Notes under the pieces: model-generated | Database searches by the model: none | The model's input: the letters and a program-made list of their open reading frames with translations, nothing else | Told to the model about the DNA's origin: nothing | NCBI GenBank assembly: GCA_028712575.1 | Contig: JAQTPU010000026.1 | Span: 1-9,942 of the forward strand | DNA from: Candidatus Iainarchaeum sp. | GTDB lineage: Archaea > Iainarchaeota > Iainarchaeia > Iainarchaeales > GCA-2688035 | Direction: 5' to 3' | DNA: 9,942 nucleotides | Made by a program: the position numbers and the translations under genes | Part shown: positions 6,800-9,942 of the stretch, one piece after another | Layout of the letters: every line of letters starts with the position of its first letter | Position numbering within the stretch: the stretch's first letter is position 1

Positions 6800-8443
6800 A
6801 TGCAGGCTGATTTGAATCTTATAGTAAAAGGCGCAGCCCTGATGACTATGGGGGTTTTTGCAAGCAAAATCCTGGGTTACTTCTTCAATATTTTCCTTGC
6901 AAGGATACTGGCGCCGGAGGAACTCGGATTGTTCTTTATTGCAACTGCTGTAAGCGGCCTGTTTGTAATGTTCGCGAACATGGGGATTGCGGATTCGCTT
7001 GCAAGGTTTGTCGCTTTTTACAATGAAAAAAAAGACGCCGGCAGGGTAAAAGGAAGCATTCTTTCAACGCTAAGGATACATATAGTATCCTCCATAGTTG
7101 TCGGGATTGCCCTTTTTTTTATGTCCGACTGGATTGCAACCGCATTCTTTTCAAAGCCGGGGCTCGGGCTGCTCCTGAAAATACTTGCGATTACAGTGCC
7201 TGTTTCAACAATAGCTTCGGATTTCATGATGGCAACTGACGGCTTCAAAAAAATCCAGTACAAGATTTATATCAGGAGAATAATCCAGATTGTCTTCAAG
7301 CTGGGGCTTTTGATTGCGCTTTATTCAATCGGGCTTTCCCTGGTGGGGGCTGTTCTGGCATTGGTTTTTTCGGAAGCAATCGCGCTTGTTTTCGGCTGGT
7401 TCTTCCTGGAAAAAAAGGTTTTTTCGTTAAGGTCGGGAATAAAAACAATTTTTGTAGACAGGGAATTGCTTGGCTTTTCAATGCCTTTGCTGTTAATGGG
7501 AATATTTTCCTATCTGCTGACTGTTTTTGACGTGATTCTCCTGGGTTTTTTTGCGCCCGCATACAGCACAGGTGTTTATGGAACTGCAGTGGATACTGCA
7601 AAAATAGGCTTAATGCCGCTGGAAATACTTGTCGTCCTCGGGGTTCCTATTGCAACAAGCTATTTTGCATTGAACAAATTCCATGAATTCAAAAAAATTT
7701 ACAATACGCTTGCGCGCTGGATTCTTTCAATTGTGCTTCCCCTTGCTGCAATAATGGTTCTTTTTTCGGAGCCAATCCAGGTATTCCTGTTTGGAAAGCC
7801 CTATGCAAACAGTGCAATTGCAATGTCAATACTCGTTTTGGGCTATTTGTTTTATGCAATGACTGGCCCTGCACAGCAGGTGCTGATTGCTTCAGGCAGG
7901 ACAAAGCTTAGTTTTTATAATGCAACAATTGCGGGAATACTTGCAGTGGCACTGAATATTATTCTCATTCCGCTTTTTATGAAAACAGGCCAGGCATACA
8001 TAGGCGCGGCGATTTCAACTGCAGTTTCTTACACAACCTGGGGGGCGCTTGGAATAATTGAATTGTACTGGATGTTCAAAATCCAGCCGTTTACGAAAAC
8101 ATATTTCAAAGCCGCAATTGCAGGCCTTGTCGGAGTGGGAATTTCTTTTTTCCTTGCAACTCTCCCTTTGAGCCGGGCAGCAATAAATGCAGCAATTTCA
8201 GGCGCTGCTGGCTTTTTCGGAGGAATCCTGCCGATAATGGGCAGGTTGATAATTGCGGCTGCGGAAACAGGAATTGCAACAGGCATTGTTGCCGGGCTTG
8301 TTTTTATTCCGATTTATGCACTACTGTTTTTGGGATTGCGCTGCTTTGAAAAAGAAGACCTGCAGGTTCTTGCTGCAATTGAAAGAAAAACAGGCATAAG
8401 GATAAATTGGCTGAGAAATTTCGTGAAAAGATTTGTCAGATAA
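6800..8443 (+). CDS. Oligosaccharide flippase, MOP superfamily (Wzx/PST type)
   Basis: A 547-residue polytopic membrane protein from ATG 6800; a TTG at 6755 would add 15 polar residues. The N-terminus (KGAALMTMGVFASKILGYFFNIFLARILAPEELGLFFIA) is the typical opening of polysaccharide-biosynthesis flippases: a first helix, then an ARxL-x-PEE-x-G loop. About 12-14 TM segments follow, with the family's cytoplasmic RFVAFYNEKKDAGRVKGS loop and a central KxG...PLEILVVLGVPIATSYFAL repeat of the fold. A basic C-terminal tail of about 40 residues (LQVLAAIERKTGIRINWL) faces the cytoplasm. These proteins turn lipid-linked oligosaccharides across the membrane for protein N-glycosylation or surface polysaccharide. 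The sequon-rich glycoprotein and acyltransferase nearby fit that role; the actual substrate cannot be read from sequence. No glycosyltransferase is in the window. Confidence 0.85.
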   Translation: MQADLNLIVKGAALMTMGVFASKILGYFFNIFLARILAPEELGLFFIATAVSGLFVMFANMGIADSLARFVAFYNEKKDAGRVKGSILSTLRIHIVSSIVVGIALFFMSDWIATAFFSKPGLGLLLKILAITVPVSTIASDFMMATDGFKKIQYKIYIRRIIQIVFKLGLLIALYSIGLSLVGAVLALVFSEAIALVFGWFFLEKKVFSLRSGIKTIFVDRELLGFSMPLLLMGIFSYLLTVFDVILLGFFAPAYSTGVYGTAVDTAKIGLMPLEILVVLGVPIATSYFALNKFHEFKKIYNTLARWILSIVLPLAAIMVLFSEPIQVFLFGKPYANSAIAMSILVLGYLFYAMTGPAQQVLIASGRTKLSFYNATIAGILAVALNIILIPLFMKTGQAYIGAAISTAVSYTTWGALGIIELYWMFKIQPFTKTYFKAAIAGLVGVGISFFLATLPLSRAAINAAISGAAGFFGGILPIMGRLIIAAAETGIATGIVAGLVFIPIYALLFLGLRCFEKEDLQVLAAIERKTGIRINWLRNFVKRFVR

Positions 8444-8447
8444 GCAA

Positions 8448-9050
8448 TCAGCGCCTTTTTTCGATTGTGATTTTCCTTTCTCCCCTTACAACGGATTTTT
8501 CAGGAATGTTCCCTTTTACAAATGCCCCTGCCCCAATAATCGAATCAGAGCCTATTTTTGAAGGCCCGAGGATTATTGCATGAGTTCCAATCCAGACATT
8601 GCTGCCAATCTCTATGGGCAGGGTTTTTGAGCCCTGTTCAAGCACAGGCAGGGAAATTGAGCCAAAATTGTGCCTGGCTGCAACAACAACAGAGTGGGGG
8701 GCAAGGATTGATTTTTCGCCTATTTTAACCTGGTCTGAAACAAATGCAAAAGGCTGGACAAGGCAGTTGTTTCCGAATTCCGTTGTTTTCCCTTCCCGGC
8801 AGATTACCTGCGAGTATTCGCGGAAATCACAGCCATCCCCGATAACCAGAAGCGCGGTTTTTGGTACGCGGAAAACACAGCCGGAAGAAATCCTGCAGTT
8901 TTTGCCGATTTTAATGTTCCCGTAAAAAGCAATCCTTGCAAAGGGCGAGATGAAAGTGCCTTTGAAGGCGCTGGAAATTGCCAGTCCGAAAAAGCCGGCG
9001 CACATTGCCAGGCCGCCAAGGCCAGCTGAAAAAATTTTAAGGAAACCCAT
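8448..9050 (-). CDS. Left-handed beta-helix (hexapeptide repeat) acyltransferase
   Basis: A 200-residue protein from ATG 9050; a TTG two codons earlier (9056) is less likely because a TATA box sits 28-29 bases before the ATG. Residues 6-28 are hydrophobic and may anchor it to the membrane. From about 40 onward, hexapeptide repeats give left-handed beta-helix coils (ISPFARIAFYGNIKIGKNC, IGDGCDFREYSQVI, IGEKSILAPHSVV). His127 in AARHNF is the likely catalytic base, followed by a loop (SISLPVLEQGSK). The closing PIEIGSNVWIGTHAIILGP then IGAGAFV is the classic end of WbbJ/NodL/Maa-type O-acetyltransferases. It probably acetylates a sugar or nucleotide-sugar for surface glycans with acetyl-CoA; donor and acceptor are inferred. 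It converges on the flippase with four bases between stops. Confidence 0.8.
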   Translation of the reverse strand: MGFLKIFSAGLGGLAMCAGFFGLAISSAFKGTFISPFARIAFYGNIKIGKNCRISSGCVFRVPKTALLVIGDGCDFREYSQVICREGKTTEFGNNCLVQPFAFVSDQVKIGEKSILAPHSVVVAARHNFGSISLPVLEQGSKTLPIEIGSNVWIGTHAIILGPSKIGSDSIIGAGAFVKGNIPEKSVVRGERKITIEKRR

Positions 9051-9074
9051 AACCAAGGATAATGTAAGTTTGGA

Positions 9075-9082
9075 TTAATAAA
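9075..9082 (-). promoter_or_regulatory. TATA box for the acyltransferase gene
   Basis: On the minus strand this reads TTTATTAA, centred 28-29 bases upstream of ATG 9050. No Shine-Dalgarno sequence precedes that ATG, so the mRNA is probably leaderless or nearly so. Confidence 0.5.
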
Positions 9083-9113
9083 TATTGCCCAAAAAAAAGC
9101 TTAAATGAAATAA

Positions 9114-9148
9114 GAGGAAAGTTAAAGAACTAAGGTTTAACTTTCCTC
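9114..9148. repeat. Perfect 13-bp inverted repeat with 9-base loop
   Basis: GAGGAAAGTTAAA (9114-9126) is exactly complementary to TTTAACTTTCCTC (9136-9148) across the loop GAACTAAGG. It is the strongest hairpin I see in the window. On the minus strand it is followed by a T-rich stretch ending in T8 (9098-9091), as for the 3' end of a small RNA; on the plus strand it is followed by pyrimidine-rich sequence. No coding gene ends here on either strand, so it is not an ordinary gene terminator. Confidence 0.75.
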
Positions 9149-9222
9149 CTTTGCCTTTTGCCTTCTATGTACAGAATTCGGGGGTGATATTCAACCCACG
9201 CAATATATTAAATCCAAAGTAG

Positions 9223-9230
9223 TATAAAAA
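9223..9230 (+). promoter_or_regulatory. Orphan TATA-like box
   Basis: TATAAAAA follows CCAAAGTAG, a fair BRE. It predicts transcription starting near 9253. The next annotated gene starts 140 bases later and has closer boxes of its own, so this promoter seems to drive something else or a long leader. Confidence 0.4.
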
Positions 9231-9252
9231 ACATGTTGGTTCGAAAACCGAA

Positions 9253-9328
9253 AAAACAAATGCCAAAAAACTCAAAAACCACAAGGGTTTTTTCGTCGAT
9301 TGTGGAATTTGCCGGGTTTGTTTTTTAA
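9253..9328 (+). other. Possible small transcript with a 22-codon frame
   Basis: Downstream of the orphan TATA box lies a stretch of about 75 bases that begins near 9253 and ends in a T6 run just before 9328. It holds a CCACAA/TTGTGG stem (9278-9304) and a frame from ATG 9260 to TAA 9328 (22 residues, starting MPKNSKTTRVF). There is no ribosome-binding site, but the ATG would be only about seven bases from the predicted start. It could be a small RNA, a micro-protein, or chance. Confidence 0.2.
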
Positions 9329-9350
9329 AGCAATATCCCCAAGATAATAC

Positions 9351-9358
9351 TTTATTAA
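9351..9358 (+). promoter_or_regulatory. TATA box for the zinc-finger gene
   Basis: TTTATTAA predicts a transcript start near 9381, which leaves a leader of about 13 bases containing GGGGAA (9382 on) as ribosome-binding site for ATG 9394. A second box, TTATTTTA at about 9363-9370, would instead give a leaderless mRNA; the two cannot be separated from sequence. Confidence 0.45.
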
Positions 9359-9393
9359 AACCTTATTTTACTCCTAAAACAGGGGAACAAAAA

Positions 9394-9573
9394 ATGGATT
9401 TGGAAAGATATATCAAGAAAAGCAACAGCAGCAAGAAGCTTATGCCGGGCCAGAAGCAGAAATTCTGCCTGCAGTGCGGAAAACAGCTTGAAAACGAGGG
9501 CACTCACCTCTGGTTCCAGAACTTCTGCTCTGAAAAATGCAAGGAAGAATACATCGAAGAAACCAGAATTTAA
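9394..9573 (+). CDS. Small zinc-finger protein (TRASH/MYM/DUF2116-like)
   Basis: A 59-residue protein from ATG 9394 with GGGGAA about seven bases upstream. Residues 1-23 are basic and polar (DLERYIKKSNSSKKLMPGQK). Residues 24-53 form a C-x2-C-x16-C-x3-C finger: Cys25 and Cys28 in FCLQCGK, Cys45 and Cys49 in NFCSEKCKEEY. CGK followed by F-C-S-x-x-C-x-x-x-Y is the pattern of treble-clef fingers of the TRASH, MYM and small archaeal DUF2116 type, which bind zinc and serve in metal sensing, nucleic-acid binding or protein contacts. There is no membrane segment, so it is cytoplasmic. It stands alone between its own promoter and the next gene's TATA box. The specific role is unknown; a small regulator or ribosome-associated protein is possible but not shown. 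Confidence 0.75.
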   Translation: MDLERYIKKSNSSKKLMPGQKQKFCLQCGKQLENEGTHLWFQNFCSEKCKEEYIEETRI

Positions 9574-9606
9574 TTCCTAATTTTATGGGCGCATGCCAAA
9601 TAAATG

Positions 9607-9614
9607 TATAAATA
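9607..9614 (+). promoter_or_regulatory. TATA box for the beta-helix-like secreted protein
   Basis: TATAAATA is preceded by A-rich CAAATAAATG (BRE-like) and centred 26-27 bases upstream of ATG 9637. With no Shine-Dalgarno sequence before that ATG, a leaderless mRNA is expected. Confidence 0.6.
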
Positions 9615-9636
9615 CCTGAAAGTCTCTAATTTCACA

Positions 9637-9942
9637 ATGAATTCTCCAAGAATTCTTATAGTTTTTCTAATCTCAATTTTTGTTTTGCCTGGCGCTTTTG
9701 GCGCACTGCAGACAATAACAAAAAGCGTCTGCAATGGCGGAGATGCAAATGTAACCTGGACAAGCGATAATACTTATTTTTTGAATGTCGACTCCAATGT
9801 TGATGTGGAGAACTGCCAGTTGACTATTGAGCCTGGCACTGTTGTAAAATTCAAGTCCGGCCAGGACAAAAACACAAATTTGCGCATCTGGAATAAGGGT
9901 GTTTTGAAAGCACAGGGCACACCAAGCCAAAAAATTGTTTTC
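9637..9942 (+). CDS. Secreted beta-helix-like surface protein, N-terminal fragment (runs off the window)
   Basis: An open frame from ATG 9637 continues for 102 codons to the right edge; the rest lies outside. Residues 1-23 are a signal peptide (MNSPRILIVFLISIFVLPGA then FGA). The mature part contains VDVENCQLTIEPGTVVKF, then LRIWNKGVLKAQGTPSQKIVF. The order 'I-x-P-G-T-x-x-K-F ... L-x-A-x-G-T-x-x-x-x-I-x-F' is the usual entry cap of right-handed parallel beta-helix repeat proteins secreted by archaea and bacteria. Two cysteines (Cys32 and Cys58) could form a disulphide. Such proteins are adhesins, polysaccharide-binding or polysaccharide-cleaving; which one depends on the missing part. It has its own promoter and follows the zinc-finger gene by 63 bases. 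Confidence 0.75.
   Translation, partial: MNSPRILIVFLISIFVLPGAFGALQTITKSVCNGGDANVTWTSDNTYFLNVDSNVDVENCQLTIEPGTVVKFKSGQDKNTNLRIWNKGVLKAQGTPSQKIVF

Larger units (their letters stand above)
9051..9393. other. Intergenic region with hairpin and orphan promoter
   Basis: These 343 bases have no convincing protein gene on either strand. They hold the acyltransferase TATA box, an A8 run (9091-9098), a perfect 13-bp inverted repeat (9114-9148), a pyrimidine-rich CCTTTTGCCTT stretch, a G5 run (9180-9184), a second TATA-like box (9223-9230) followed by a possible small transcript, and the promoter of the zinc-finger gene. Such a long spacer is unusual here, where most gaps are under 100 bases, so an RNA gene or regulatory region is possible. 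Confidence 0.5.

Noticed and set aside
7105..7125. T8 run inside the flippase gene as a frameshift or terminator
   Set aside because: The reading frame is intact across it and encodes a normal TM segment (ALFFMSDW).
9236..9250. GGTTCGAAAACC resembles a tRNA T-arm
   Set aside because: The seven-base loop is not closed by a G-C pair, and no acceptor stem, anticodon arm or CCA-compatible end surrounds it.
1..9942. CRISPR array, insertion sequence, toxin-antitoxin or defence genes
   Set aside because: No regularly spaced direct repeats, no transposase or nuclease motifs, and every sizeable convincing frame has an envelope, lipid, glycan or small zinc-finger explanation.

Overview
The window looks archaeal. 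TATA-like boxes lie about 26-29 bases upstream of several start codons, transcripts appear to end in bare T tracts, a geranylgeranyl-reductase-family enzyme (archaeal membrane lipids) is present, and the secreted proteins are single-pass surface proteins with short cytoplasmic tails. Arginine is mostly AGG/AGA, and A and T runs are frequent. Short intergenic gaps and many small or unassigned surface proteins suggest an uncultivated lineage, perhaps DPANN-type, but nothing here fixes the taxon.

Layout. On the minus strand, 1-1958 holds two surface genes that share one base at the stop/start: a 586-residue cysteine-rich, Ig-like, membrane-anchored protein (1958-198) and the first 66 residues of a secreted protein that runs off the left edge. 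A 302-base divergent spacer follows, with promoters and a hairpin in the probable leader. Next is a large plus-strand mosaic surface glycoprotein (2261-5182: Ig-like, HYR, FN3, Ig-like, helical region, TM anchor). A compact two-way T-tract terminator separates it from a convergent 91-residue membrane protein resembling the first part of DUF1616 (5545-5270). That gene shares a palindromic TATA box with the geranylgeranyl-reductase-family gene (5606-6742). A lipid-linked-glycan flippase follows (6800-8443) and converges, with 4 bases between stops, on a hexapeptide acyltransferase (9050-8448). A 343-base spacer holds a perfect 13-bp hairpin and an orphan promoter. It is followed by a 59-residue zinc-finger protein (9394-9573) and the start of a secreted beta-helix-like protein (from 9637) that runs off the right edge.

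Taken together this is a cell-envelope region: lipid saturation, export of lipid-linked sugars, sugar acylation, and at least four secreted or anchored surface proteins, one with about 25 N-glycosylation sequons. That these genes form one pathway is inference from proximity. I see no CRISPR array, transposase, tRNA, rRNA or defence system. The most interesting unexplained signals are the hairpin spacer at 9051-9393, the two-mode translation-start architecture, and the mosaic glycoprotein.
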